Part shown: positions 21,532 to 40,276 of the stretch, piece after piece
Numbering within the stretch: the stretch's first letter is position 1
Layout of the letters: the number at the start of each line of letters is the position of its first letter
Origin: Amanita rubescens
Lineage: Eukaryota > Basidiomycota > Agaricomycetes > Agaricales > Amanitaceae
DNA: 64,000 nt
NCBI GenBank assembly: GCA_015039365.1
Contig: WION01000060.1
Location: forward strand, 62,001-126,000
Direction of reading: 5' to 3'
The notes under the pieces: generated by a model
The model's database searches: none
What the model was told of the DNA's origin: nothing
What the model saw: only the letters and a program-made list of their open reading frames with translations
Made by a program: the position numbers and the translations under genes

Positions 21532-23433
21532 CTACATTAAAGAATAGATTAGGTATGCCAGTGAATCAAAGAAAACCATATGGATGGCAAACCATATTGG
21601 TACATCTTGGTTCAGTTGTTGCTTGATAGGTTGAAGAATGGGTGACTGGCTATATGAAAGAGATAAATAACTTATGAACTCAAGTGAATTTGGAATGTGA
21701 CCCACTATTGGTGCCATGGATGGGCCAGGCTTTGCTCTTCTTGCATTCATCACATCCATATCCAGCTTATTTGCCTCTTTCCACTTTCCCATTTTCCTGT
21801 ATGTTGTGGCCAAAGTGGTCATGATAGCAAGAGTGCTTGGATGGTCTGACCCCAGCTGTGCCTTTCTGGAATCCATCACATATACTTGCAGCTTCTGTGC
21901 TTCATCCCACCATCCTTGTCTGAAGTATGTTAATGACAGATTGGACATGCTGATGAGAGTAGATGGATGATTTGATCCAAGCTTTGTTTTCTTTGCATTC
22001 ATCACATGCATCTCAAGCCTCTGTGCCTCATCCCACCTTCCCTGACGTTTGTATATTGTTGCCAAATTGTTCATGCTCATGAGTGTGTGCAGGTGGTCTG
22101 ATCCAAGCTTTATTTGTCTTGCATTCACTACATCCACCAGAAGCCTCTGTGACTCATCCCACCTTCCCTGATGCAAGTATGTCATCCCCAATTTGTTCAT
22201 GCTGTTGAGAGTATCTGGGTGGTCTGATCCAAGCTTCATTTTTCTTGTCTTTATCACATCCACTAGAAGCATCTCTGCCTCATGCAACCTTCCATGATGC
22301 ATGAATATTGATGCTAAATTGGCAATACTGGTGAGAATGTGAGGGTCATCTTCAGACAGTGACTCTGATCCAAGCTTTGCTTTTCTTGCATCCATCAGCT
22401 CCATCAAAAGCTTCTCTGCCTTGTCCCACCTATCCTGATTCATGTATGTTGATACCAAAACATCCATGCTGGTGAGAATGGAGGCTTGGTAGTCTGATCC
22501 AATCTTTGTTTTTATTGCATTCATCACATCCATTTGGAGCTTCTCTGTCTCATTCCACCGTCTTTGATTTCCATATGTAGATGCCAAATTGGCCATGCTG
22601 GTGAGAGTGTCTGGGTGGTCTAATCCAAGCTTTGCTTTTCTTGCATCAACCACATCCACCAGAAGCTTCTCTGCCTCAATCCACCTTACTTGACTCATGT
22701 ATGTGGATGCCAATTTGGCCATGCTAGTCAGAGTGTCTGGGTGGTCTAATCCAAGCTGCATTTTTCTTGCCTTCATCACATCCACCAGAAGCTTCTCTGC
22801 CTCATCCCACCTTTGTTGATTCATGAATGTTGATGCCAAATTAGCCATGCTGGTGAGAGTGTCTGGGTGGTCTGATCCAAGCTTTGCTTTTCTTGCATCA
22901 ACCACATTCATCAAAATCTTCTCTGCCTCACCCCACCTTCCCTGATTCATATATGTTGATACCAAATCATCCATGCTGGTGAGGGTGTCTGGGTGGTCTG
23001 ACCCAAGCTTTATTTTTCTTGCATTCATCACATCCATCTGGAGCTCCTCTGCCTCATTCCACTTTCCCTGATTTCCATATATGATTGCCAAATTGACCAT
23101 GCTGGCAAGAGTGTCTGGGTGGTCTGATCCAAGCTTTGTTTTTCTTGCATCCACCACATCCACCAGAAGGTGCTCTGCATCATCCCACCTTCCCTGATTT
23201 CCATATGTGAATGCTAAATTGACCATGCTGGTGAAAGTGTCTGGGTGGTCTGATCCAAGCTGTGTTTTTCTTGCATCCACCACATCCACCAGAAGGTGCT
23301 CTGCATCATCCCACCTTCCCTGATTTCCATATGTGAATGCTAAATTGACCATGCTGGTGAGAGTGTCTGGGTGGTTTGATCCAAGCTTTATGTTTCTTGC
23401 ATTCTTCACATCTATCTGAAGCTTCTCTGCCTC

Positions 23434-23680
23434 CACTGTGAGCCCTAAACCCAACGATTTTAACCCTGCGGTTGGGTTAAAATCACTTTTCACCCGAATG
23501 CCATGCGAACAACGGGTGAACTTGAATCGGGTTACTTTCACCAGTGTGTCCGGGTGAAGCCAAGTCACCTGGTTAACGGTTGATTTTCCATCTGAGACAA
23601 CGTCACCCGCACAGAACGGGTGAATATGATTCATATGACCGGGTGAATATACAATTTTCTACTAGTATAACTACACCCAC
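23434..23680. repeat. Left TIR and subterminal CGGGTGA repeats of the CACTA element
   Basis: After CACTGTGAGCCC the region carries several copies of CGGGTGA or its complement TCACCCG (for example near 23490, 23513, 23550, 23607, 23618 and 23640) in both orientations. Such subterminal motifs are the usual binding sites of CACTA accessory proteins; that role is inferred here. Confidence 0.7.
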
Positions 23681-23708
23681 TACGTCACAGCACCGTAATC
23701 CACTTGTC

Positions 23709-26700
23709 CTATTCATCCCGGCTATAGGTAGACTGCTGTAATTCTCCTGAACGGTCAATTATTACCCAGTTGTTACCAGTTTGTGCACGTCCGACAAGGC
23801 ACTGCACCGTTGTTATATCCACAACCTCCTTCCTACCCATTTTTGAATAGACCGGGAATCCCATTGAGTTTGTCATGTCTACCTCGCACCTATGAATGGC
23901 CGCGAGAATGTACGTTGTGTCCGATTGGAGCGCTGGATCCAGTTCAGGTGCACGTGGTAACTGCACAACAAGGATATGTTCAAGTTGCCCATAGAAGTCG
24001 GCTATCTCATAATGTGGAGCCTTACGTCGTTTGCGTGCGTTTTGGTCCACTAACAAGTCATACTATATGCATTGGTGAATCTCCAGCTCTGCATTACAAC
24101 TCAAGTCACTCACCCTAATAAATGTTGCATCCCTCCTGTCCTCTGCTGCAAAATTAAGGGATGCAGCACGCATATCATCACCATTCAACCGACGCACCCG
24201 AGCCCATTGCTGTACATTGTCCATCTTGAAATAACGTCTTACTGCCTTCAACGGCTTTCCAAATCGCGTGGAAAAACAGATGGCAATCTTCTCTTCGATC
24301 CAAGAAGGTAGGCTTGATGACATGCGGTGTGGGGGCAACAAGATGCATGTCGGGTCTGATTAATGATTGTTGATCAAGGTGTGATATGAATTGAACACGA
24401 GAACGTACAAGAGTGATGAGAAAACGATCCTTTGGCCTCATCTGTCGCTTTGGGCCTCAGAGCAAGCTCGTCTGCCAGTCCAAACTTGATCTTTATCTGA
24501 TCCAACTGAGCGGCGGCAACAACATAGTTATCGATGTTTGCAAATGGGTATCGATGACTCTTGATGATGGGAACCAAATGGCCACAAAACCGTTCGGTGG
24601 GAAATGCCCAACTGGTCCAGACCGGCCCAGAATCCTTGATGGAATCTGCGATATGAAGGAGCGCGTGGAAAGTGACAGGACATGCCGATAATCGTGATGG
24701 ATCATGTTGGTAGTATAGCCTGTCATTGTAATTATCAATTATGTTGATACGGTTCTCAAATGTTAATTGACGTACTTTTCATACTTTTCTATCCATTTCT
24801 GAAACCCGATTTGAATGGTTTGGATGTCGTTCTCAGTCATTTCATATTTGAGACATATGTGTACCAGTTTTGAAAGTTCAATAAAATGTTCAAAGTAAAC
24901 CTGTTTCCGGAAGCGTCGGGAAAGAAATATAGGACCAAGGTATAGCAACCAAAAGGACCAGCTGTCAGCAGTGGTGGCAGATTTATCATTGGCAACATTG
25001 GGCGGTCGAGCGCAGAACACTGATGGAATGGTATTGCCCGATTTGGCTGTCGCAGCGCCAACCGCATCCCAGACTCCCGCATTGAACTCGTACTCTCCAG
25101 TTCCTTCATCCAGACCTTTAAACTCGCTCGTCCACAACAGAACCAAGTTTTTCAGAACATTCTCGAAAACTAGGTGCATGAAGTCATAGGGGAAAGAGCT
25201 TGGGAAGAATAGCGATGGTACGTAGGATAAGATTGAAAGTCCTTTAATTCCCGTTTGCTTTGCTAATCTTTCCGATTCTGCAGCTGAGCGTGCCTGCTGT
25301 ACTTCCCGGGCCTGCTGTAAGAAGCTGGTATGGGAACGGACAGGAAGGTGGTCAGCCTCGTATGCTTTGATGGAATGAGGATCTGTCATGACGTCTGGGT
25401 GTCGAGACCGTTCAAGTGGAACATAATGTGTAGTAGCCCTGGCCCCTGGTATCCGTAACCCTTTGATTGTGCACATCCGGCAGGGAACTACACCGTTGTG
25501 ACCTTTCATATGCATGACCATGCTGATTGCTGGAATGTCCCCGAACACGACAATGAGGAAGGCACGAAGTGGAAATACTTCAGAATTCAAGCTGTCATAT
25601 GCCTTGACCCCTTTCGCCAAAGCAAGAAGCTCTTCAACTAAGGGCCACAGGAACGAGTCAAAATCTGTGGGTTTTTTGGGCCCGGGAATGACACCAAGGC
25701 ATATTATGTGGCGTATCCAAAAGCGGACCTCTGGAGGCAGATTAAAGTTATACCCGAGAAGTGGCCAACACGTAGATTTCCGCCGCTTAAAGGGGCCAAA
25801 ACCGTCTGTTGATACACCAAGAGCAATATCGCGTGGATCCTGAAAATATTTGTAAGGCTGTACACGTCCGTCAACCGTCACATAGGTTTCCCGTAGACGT
25901 AAATAGTTTGTGCTGTCCATTATATCCTTGACAGTGCCTGCCTCGTGTTGAAACTGAGACCGATATTGAAGCTTTTGAGCAAAATCTTTGTTTCTGAAGT
26001 AAGCGACTAGACGTGGGATAAGGGGAATATAGGTGAAGGATTTGCGTGTCTTTCCTTTATTGTCAAAGCGTGGTTGATCGCAGTACGGGCAGTTAGATAA
26101 CTTTGCATGTGGTCCTACAAAGCAACAGCAGGAAGATACACAGCAATCGTAGCGAACAGGCTTGAATGCCGAGAGAAATTCCACACGCCCTTTTGCTTTC
26201 TTGAGGGACACGACAGGAGATTCCGGAAATGCATATTTGAGTTTTCCGTACCCCTTATCAGTCATATGCGTATCAATCTTGAGTGCAAAATGTCTTAGAA
26301 GAGCAAGCTCTTCATCTGTAAGTTCGTGTTCTATGATGATGATGTCAAGCTGTGTAGTATAAACGGCATTTTGGACTTGGACGCACCAATCTCGGCATAT
26401 TCGCGCTCGAAATCTTCATTAATTTTATCTTCGATTGTTAATCCCTGCGAGAAGTCTTCGTCCAAATCATTGTCGTCATCCGAGTCTGAGGAACCAGCCA
26501 CATCCAATTCTTCTCCACTATCATCTCCGTAAGCCTGGTCTTCATTGTGGTCTGATTCGCTGGAGCTCTCGTCATGTAAGGCATGATCCCTTCCCAACCA
26601 AACAGAGTTCTGCAGGTCCAACATTGAGTCATCAGTAATTGGACCAGTTAGTGTGACGCTCTGAGGTGCCTCTGGAGTATCAGGAGTTAAAGCCGATTCT

Positions 26701-27017
26701 GTTATCTCTGCAGTGGCTGGATCCACTGTCAACTCGTCAAGCTGCTCAGAGAATGAGAGAAGATCAGTTTCATTAAAGTCAGATTCCTGCTCTGGCTGCT
26801 CCTGGAGGGCGAGCGATGAGAGAGGAATGGGCGAAACACCCAATATCGAAGAAGTCAGCCGACGTCGTTTCGGCATCGGAAATGGTTGTGATGCCTGGAT
26901 ACGGGGGCCAATCCTGCCCTGACGGTGCCGCAAATCAGTCCAGCAACTGACGTGTTGACCACATCCACATGAACATAGATGGAGCTTGGCCTTTGACTTT
27001 TTGGCAGAAATAGGCAT
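23709..27017 (-). CDS. TNP2-like CACTA transposase
   Basis: Minus strand, starting MPISAKKSKAKLHLCSCGCG at 27017. Exon 1 is 27017-26387 and the intron 26386-26331 (phase 1) joins to EHELTDEELALLRH. Exon 2 is 26330-24776, intron 24775-24720, and exon 3 continues LYYQHDPSRLSACPVTFH from 24719. Further exons run to the stop at 23709; their junctions are not all resolved. Features: an N-terminal CSCGCGQHVS Cys/His motif, an acidic linker, YDCCVSSCCCFVGPHAKLSNCPYC (zinc-like), VSTDGFGPFKRRK and GHNGVVPCRMC, YDFMHLVFENV (typical tnp2 core), and a C-terminal RRYFKMDNVQQWARVRRLNG region. It would cut and rejoin the element ends. Confidence 0.85.
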
Positions 27018-27278
27018 GACATAGATTTACGGAGAAGTGAAACAGGTTGAAGTCACACATACTGCACGGAAAAACAAGCAACCGTGCGGCCGACGGCCGA
27101 CAGAAGAGGCGGAACGCGTCGCGACACGATCACCTGACATTGGTCAACAAGTTGAATTGGAAATTGGTCGTGAACGCAATAAATATCGCAGCAGATATCA
27201 GGCGGTGTGATACCGTTCCTTCCCTTATCTCCCCTTATCCATTCCCTGTGTCTGAAGGGACCGTCACTACAACTGACA

Positions 27279-28244
27279 ATGGCTCGTACCACTGTTTCAC
27301 ATACCTCTGGTGTTCCGTCTCATTCATCAAATGCTCCGCGGGGTGGCAAGAAAGGTACTGCATCTTCCAAACCTTCCAATTCTCAGGCAGGGCAGCCACC
27401 GGCATCTGCACAGACGGCGGGAACTGCGGCCGGCGAGCGTGTCCGCTTTGCAGATACAGTCAATGTTGGATCTAGTGATGATGTGTCAGCAGAAGTGGAG
27501 AGGCTCCGAGGTGAAAAAGCTTATCTATGTTCAAGTAACAAGTTACTGATAGCAGGAATCAAAAGCTGAGATTCGGCGTCTAACCCGTGAACGCAATGAA
27601 GCAGTAAATTCAAGTACCACCATCCAGGAACGGCCACGGCCGTGTATGAAAGTTCTTCATAAACCTAAGGGAGAAGCAGGAGACCGGAAGAATGGCTTCA
27701 ATCTGCGTGAGGCAATGGGACTGGAAGGGGAGGAAGGGAAGACCGAGTATCTGGCCATCGTGGTAAGGTCCAATGCGTCTGTGTTTGTCACGTCACACAC
27801 TAATAGCCGCATTAGAAATCTGTTCGCATGCTCACCATTCAAGCCTGTATCAATCTCAAGAATGACTTCCGAGAGGTAGACCCAGCAAAGCTTGCAATGG
27901 TTTATGAGATGGTGAGTCAGAATTTGTTTATTGTTGTATAAACTGACCCAGACCCTCCTTAGACGACAAAAGCACAACCCTACATGACCAAGAAGCGCTT
28001 CCCCAACAATTGGGCGACAGCAGAAATTGTCAAGCAGTATATGAAGAACCACCGTCGTCATGCTGTTCACGTAGGTCGGATGAAGCCAAGAAGCGAGCGT
28101 CGCCTGCACGCAAGAATGGCTGAAGCGGCTGCTGAGCAAGAGCATCGACCTGCAAAGCGCCGGCATAATATTGATGATGCCGATGAAGAAGCGGAACGTA
28201 GCGAAGGCAGCAGTGGGGATGATGATGAGGTACTAGACGGGTAG
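27279..28244 (+). CDS. Accessory protein of the CACTA element
   Basis: Starts MARTTVSHTSG at 27279 and ends at 28242-28244. It has a Ser/Thr/Gly-rich N-terminus, then a coiled region (EVERLRG..), KPKGEAGDRKNGFNLREAMG, a block with MTKKRFPNNWATAEIVKQYM and RRHAVHVGRMKPRSERRL, and an acidic tail (EEAERSEGSSGDDDE). Several exons are needed: frames change near 27500-27560, 27760-27820 and 27910-27960. I could not settle the junction near 27510-27550, so a small defect there is possible. It is divergent from the transposase from a ~260 bp shared promoter region. By position it corresponds to the second gene of plant and fungal CACTA elements, which binds subterminal repeats (inference). Confidence 0.6.
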
Positions 28245-28339
28245 AATTGCGCACTGGGACATTATCAATCTGGTATTCTATACGAGATTTAATGTATATG
28301 TTACCTGATCAATAATACTACTTGTAATTGGTGAAATAT

Positions 28340-28592
28340 ATCCGGAAATGAGGTGAATACTGATCCTTCAGAGATAACCCGGTACGCGAGTGACAGAAAC
28401 CCGATCAAACCTGGTTGGGCTCGACCGAGTGAAATGGTGCAAAATGCTTACCATATTCACCCCCTTTTCACAAGGTGCGCATCACCCAGGATTCGGGTGA
28501 TTCGTGTTATTTTAACCATACTGCCTACGTAAACTACCCCGAAGGGCAGGTGAAAACCGAGAGGAAATTCACCCACGTCGCGCTTTACAGTG
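28340..28592. repeat. Right subterminal repeats and TIR of the CACTA element
   Basis: Mirror region of the left end, with AGGTGAA, TCACCC and CGGGTGA words near 28353, 28461, 28490, 28495 and 28569, ending in ACAGTG at 28587-28592. Confidence 0.65.
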
Positions 28593-30767
28593 CTCATCCC
28601 ACCTTCCCTGATTCCCATGTGTCAATGCCAAATTGGCCATAATGTTGAGAGTGTCTTGGTGGTCTGAGCCAAGCTTTGTTTTGAATACATTCATTACATC
28701 TACCTCTAGCTTTTCTGCATCATCCCACTTTCCCTGATTCCTGTATGTTGATGCCAAATTGGCCATGCTGGTGAGAATCTTTGGGTGGTCTGATCCAAGC
28801 TTTGCTGTTCCTGCATTCATCACATCCATCAAAAGCCTCTCTGCATCATCCCACCTTTTTTGATTCATGTATGTTGATGCCAAATTGGCCATGCTGGTGA
28901 GAGTGTCTGGGTGGTCTGATCCAATCAGTGTTTTTCTTGCATTCATCACATCCATCTGCAGCTTCTCTGCATCATCCCACCTTCCCTGATTTCCATATGT
29001 GAATGCCAAATTGGCCATGCTGATGAGAGTGTCTGGGTGGTCTGATCCAATCTGTGTTTTTCTTGCATACATCACATCCATCTGGAGCTTCTCTGCATCA
29101 TCCCACCTTCCCTGATTTCCATATGTGAATGCCAAATTGGCCATGCTGGTGAGAGTGTCTGGGTGGTCTGATCCAATCTGTGTTTTTCTTGTATACATCA
29201 CATCCATCTGGAGCTTCTCTGCATCATCCCACCTTCTCTGATTTCCATATGTGAATGCCAAATCAGCCATGCTGGTGAGAGTGTCTGGCTGGTCTGTTCC
29301 AATCTGTGTTTTCCTTGCATTCATCACTTCCATCTGGAGCTTCTCTGCCTCATCCCACCTTCCTTGATTTCTGTATAGTGATGCCAAATTGACCATGCTA
29401 GTGAGAGTCTCTGGGTGATCTGGTCCAATCTTTGTTTTGAATGCATTCATCACATCTATCTCTAACTTCTCTGCATCATCCCACCTTCCCTGATTTCCAT
29501 ATGTGAATGCCAAACTGGCCATGCTGGTGAGAGTGTCTGAATGGTCTGATCCAATCTGTGTTTTTCTTGCATTCATCACATCCACCAGAAGCTTCTCTGC
29601 CTCATTCCACCTTTGTTGATTCATGAATGTTGATGCCAAATTGGCCATGCTGGTGAGAGTGTCTGGGTGGTCTGATCCAAGCTTTGCTTTTCTTGCATCA
29701 ACCACATTCATCAAAATCTTCTCTGCCTCATCCCACCTTCCCTGACACATGTGTGTTGATGCCAAATCAGCCATGCTGATGAGAGTGGCTGGGTGATCTG
29801 ATCCAAGCTTTGCTTTACTTGCATTCATCACATTCATCTGAAGCTTCTCTGCCTCATCCCATCTTCCCAGATTGCTGTATGTTGATGCCAAATTGCCCAT
29901 ACTGGTAAGAGTGTCTGGGTGGTCTGATCCAAGTTTTGCTTTGCTTGAATTCATCACATTCATCTGAAGCTTCTCTGCCTCATCCCATCTTCCAAGGCTA
30001 CTGTATGTTAATGCCAAATTGCCCATGCTGGTAAGAGTGTCTGGGTGGTCTGATCCAAGCTTTACTTTACTTGCATTCATCACATTCATCTGAAGCTTCT
30101 CTGCCTCATCCCATCTTCCCAGATTGCTGTATGTTGATGCCAAATTGCCCATACTGGTAAGAGTGTCTGGGTGGTCTGATCCAAGTTTTGCTTTGCTTGA
30201 ATTCATCACATTCATCTGAAGCTTCTCTGCCTCATCCCATCTTCCAAGGCTACTGTATGTTAATGCCAAATTGGCCATGCTGGTAAGAGTGTCTGGGTGG
30301 TCTGATCCAAGCTGTGCTTTAATTGCATTCATCACGTTCATCTGAAGCTTCTCTGCCTCATCCCATCTTCCAAGGCTACTGTATGTTAATGCCAAATTGC
30401 CCATGCTGGTAAGAGTGTCTGGGTGGTCTGATCCAAGCTTTACTTTACTTGCATTCATCACATTCATCTGAAGCTTCTCTGCCTCATCCCATCTTCCCAG
30501 ATTGCTGTATGTTGATGCCAAATTGCCCATACTGGTAAGAGTGTCTGGGTGGTCTGATCCAAGTTTTGCTTTGCTTGAATTCATCACATTCATCTGAAGC
30601 TTCTCTGCCTCATCCCATCTTCCAAGGCTACTGTATGTTAATGCCAAATTGGCCATGCTGGTGAGAGTGTCTGGGTGGTCTGATCCAAGCTTTGCTTTTC
30701 TTGAATTCATCACATTCATCTGAAGCTTCTCTGCCTCATCCCATCTTCCCAGATTGCTGTATGTTGA

Positions 30768-31026
30768 TGTAACGGTCGAGATTTCGTTTTTATTTCATTT
30801 CATTTTCTTTTCTTTTAGTTACAAGAAGTTCCCACGCTTACCTAAGAATTCCGCGGAACGACGGCGTGAGAGTGACGAGTCCGAGTATATATACCTGAAT
30901 ACTAGTTACATGTCCCTTAGTCTTATGATTGTTTCTGTCGTCCATAGACGCAATCTTATTCTCATTTCTCATCCGCGTTTCTAGTCTCGAGTGTCCTAGT
31001 GATTGTGTCGGGATTACCTCCTAACA
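30768..31026 (+). repeat. 5' LTR
   Basis: 259 bp, TG..CA ends (TGTAACGG..CCTAACA). It contains TATATATA at 30886-30893 and the predicted transcript start region near 30919. Confidence 0.96.
30886..30893 (+). promoter_or_regulatory. TATA box of the retrotransposon LTR
   Basis: TATATATA lies 33 nt before AGTCTTATGATT (30919-30930), the segment proposed as the 5' end of the RNA because it is complementary to the primer-binding site. The spacing suits a TATA-directed start. Confidence 0.6.
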
Positions 31027-31027
31027 A

Positions 31028-31039
31028 AATCATAAGACT
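31028..31039 (+). promoter_or_regulatory. Self-priming primer-binding site
   Basis: AATCATAAGACT, one base after the 5' LTR, is the exact reverse complement of AGTCTTATGATT at 30919-30930 within the LTR. No conventional tRNA-end TGG motif follows the LTR. This is the arrangement of Tf1/sushi-type elements, whose RNA 5' end folds back as primer. Inferred from sequence only. Confidence 0.7.
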
Positions 31040-36798
<5,759 letters not shown>

Positions 36799-36803
<5 letters not shown>

Positions 36804-37057
36804 CGGTCGAGATTTCGTTTTTATTTCATTTCATTTTCTTTTCTTTTAGTTACAAGAAGTTCCCACGCTTACCTAAGAATTCCGCGGAACGACGGCGTGA
36901 GAGTGACGAGTCCGAGTATATATACCTGAATACTAGTTACATGTCCCTTAGTCTTATGATTGTTTCTGTTGTCCATAGACGCAATCTTATTCTCATTTCT
37001 CATCCGCGTTTCTAGTCTCGAGTGTCCTAGTGATTGTGTCGGGATTACCTCCTAACA
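36799..37057 (+). repeat. 3' LTR
   Basis: 259 bp, identical to the 5' LTR except one T for C in the TGT(C/T)GTCCATAG segment. Confidence 0.96.
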
Positions 37058-40000
37058 GTTGATGCCAAATTACCCATACTGGTAAGAGTGTCTGGGTGGT
37101 CTGATCCAAGTTTTGCTTTGCTTGAATTCATCACATTCATCTGAAGCTTCTCTGCCTCATCCCATCTTCCAAGGCTACTGTATGTTAATGCCAAATTGCC
37201 CATGCTGGTAAGAGTGTCTGGGTGGTCTGATCCAAGCTTTACTTTACTTGCATTCATCGCATTCATCTGAAGCTTCTCTGCCTCATCCCATCTTCCAAGG
37301 TTACTGTATGTTAATGCCAAATTGCCCATGCTCATGAGAGTGTCTGGGTGGTCTGATCCAAGCTTTTCTTTATGTGTATTCAACACATCCATCAGAAGCC
37401 TCTCTGCCTCATCCCACCTTCCCTGACGCATGTGTGTTGATGCCAAATTGGCCATGCTGATGAGAGTGGCTGGGTGATCTGATCCAAGCTTTGCTTTTCT
37501 TGAATTCATCACATTCATCTGAAGCTTCTCTGCCTCATCCCATCTTCCCAGATTGCTGTATGTTGATGCCAAATTACCCATACTGGTAAGAGTGTCTGGG
37601 TGGTCTGATCCAAGCTTTGTTTTGAATGCATTCATTACATCTACCGCTAGCTTCTCTGCATCATTCCACCTTCCCTGCTGCATGTATGTTGATGTCAAAT
37701 TGCCCATGCTGATGAGAGTGCCTGGGTGGTCTGATCCAAGCTTTGCTTTTCTTGAATTCATCACATTCACCTGAAGCCTCTCTGCCTCATCCCATCTTCC
37801 CAGATGGCTGTATGTTGATGCCAAATTGGCCATGCTGGTAAGAGTGTCTGGGTGGTCTGAACCAAGCTGTGCTTTAATTGCATTCATCACGTTCATCTGA
37901 AGCTTCTCTGCTTCATCCCACCTTCCCTGATCCCCATATATTAATGCTAAATCGGACATGTCGATGAGAGTGTCTGGATGGTCTGATCTGATCTTTGCTT
38001 TTCTTGCCCTTATCACATCCAACAGCAGCTTTTCTGCCTTGTCCCACCTTCCCTGGTTTGTGTATGTTGATGCCAAACCAACCATGCTGTTGAGAGTGTC
38101 TGAGTGGTCTGATCCAACCTTCCTTTTGAATTCATTCATCACATCCATCTCAAGCTTCTCTGCATCATCCCACCTTCCCTGCCCCCTGTATGTTGATGCC
38201 AAACTTAATATGCCAACAAGAGTGTCTCTGTGGTGTGATCCAATCTTCATTTTTTGTGCATTTATTACATCCATCTGGAGCTTTTCTGCCTCATCCCACC
38301 TTCCTTGATCCCAGTATACTGATGCCAAATTGGCCATGCTGGTAAGTGTGTGTTGGTGGTCTGATCCAAGTTTTATTTTCCTTGCATTCATCACATCCAT
38401 CTGGAGCTTCTCTGCCTCATCCCACCTTCCTTGATACTCATATGTTACTGCCAAATTGCCCATGATCATCAAAGTGAATTGTCCATCTGATCCATGCTTT
38501 ATTTTGCTTGCATTCAACACATCCATCTGAAGCTTCTCTGCCTCATCCCACCTTCCTTGATGCAGATATGTTGTTGCCAAATTGGCCATGGTAGTGAGAG
38601 TGTCTGGGTGGTCTGATCCAAGCTTTGTTTTCCTTTGATGAACTCCAATGTGTAATAATTGTTCTTCCTCATCCCAGCTCCCAGCACGATTGAATACAAG
38701 TGCAAATTTTGCATTTTCATCATCATAGTACTTGCTGTTCAATTTTAATTCCAATCCATGGCAAAAGTTTGTCCTAATGTGAGGTGCAAGCAATTGATAG
38801 AATTCATAATTATCAGTACTTGTTTCAAGTGCTATTGAACATGACAACAGTGCTCTTGCTCTGTAATAGCAACCAGTTGCTTCTGCTTTTGGTATGCAGT
38901 TTCTACTCCATTCATTTACTAGGAGGTGCATAGAATACAGGTGATTGTGACTCCTGACCAATGAGAATGAGAGTAAGACTTGGATGCCATCTAGAAACTG
39001 TAGTTTGTTCCACTCCCCATCTTTTCCTATGAACACAGTTTCATCATCCAGTAAACTCAATGATGTTGGAAGATGATCATTCACATCCAAACCCAATGAT
39101 GACAGAAACTCAATTGCATTATCCTCAACACCTTTTTTCAGGTAGTTCTTTGCAGCATCTTTGAATAATTCTTGTGGTATATTAGCATGATTTAGGAATG
39201 CAAAGATCTTCAAGAGCTTGATGGCACTTTGTGCTCCAACAGCTTCTGGTGAACTATCCTTTGCAGCTATATCCTCCATCCTTTTCATGGAGATGTCCCA
39301 TGTCCCATATGTAGATTTTCCATAATCTGAAGCACCTTCAAATCCTGGAGTATCCATCATTAACCTGTTCCTGTATCTTGCATACAACTCCAAATAATCA
39401 TTAAGGCTGCAACCACAGGAATGTATATATGCTCCTGCTTGGTCAATAGCAAGAGGGAATCCATCCAATTGTGACACAAGCTGCTGGGCCAGGTTACAGA
39501 TATCACTGTCTGTGTCATCAAGCATGCCTGACTTCAAAAGCAAGGAAATAGCATCTTGATTTTCCATGCAATGAACCTCCATTGAGTTATTCTGGCTCAA
39601 TCTCTTCAATCCAATATTCCTACTTGTTATCATAACATTTCCTCCATTTCCTGGGGGGAGGAAGTTCTCAACTACTGAGTAATGTCCATCTGCTCCATCA
39701 TACACAATCAAAGGGTTGAGCTTTTGAGATATCCATTTAAGAGCAGATCTGATTGAGGGTCTACCATCTGGTGAAGTGCTGTTGGCCAAGGATATCTGCA
39801 AGAGTGCAAATTCAACAGTTTTCTCTGAAGAAGCATCAATCCAAAACACATCAGAGAACCTTGAATAGGTAAGTTGTTTTGAATTCCTGTATTAATTTGT
39901 AAAATACTCACAGATCAGGATTTTCTTCAATGAATTTAAGGCAAATCTGAGTCTTGCCAATGCCACCGAGACCATGCATGAGAAAGAGCTTGCTTTGGCC

Positions 40001-40276
40001 TCCAATATTGGAAGTAAAGTAGTCCTTCAGCTTCTGCAAGTACTTATCTTGGCCTGTAAAGAAAGCACTAGAATGTTTAATAGGAGGTAAAGGAGGTAAA
40101 TCAACATTGGAAGAGTCTGCAAGATAGTAGTTGATCTATGAGTCTTCAGTATTGACAAGATCCAGGTGAAAAATGATGAAATGCAATACCTCTATGAATT
40201 GGCCACCCATAACAACAACATTCGGGTATCCAGCAAAGATACCGGCATTCACTACCTGAGGTGGATCTGCTGACAT

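Larger units (their letters stand above)
23434..28592. mobile_element. CACTA (CMC/EnSpm, tnp2-type) DNA transposon
   Basis: 5159 bp. The left end is CACTGTGAGCCC, the right end GCGCTTTACAGTG, so the terminal inverted repeat begins CACTGT. It is flanked by the 3 bp duplication CTC (23431-23433 and 28593-28595). The empty site, ..CTGCCTCATCCCACC.., is seen in neighbouring TPR units. Both subterminal ends are rich in CGGGTGA/TCACCCG motifs. It carries a minus-strand TNP2 transposase and a plus-strand accessory gene in divergent arrangement. It looks complete. Confidence 0.93.

Noticed and set aside
23434..23634. N-terminal extension of the distal TPR frame into the CACTA element
   Set aside because: The first ~60 codons are transposon end sequence read through the insertion point, not part of the NLR gene.
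30754..30984. Plus-strand open frame across the 5' LTR
   Set aside because: It straddles the NLR/LTR junction and is non-coding LTR sequence.
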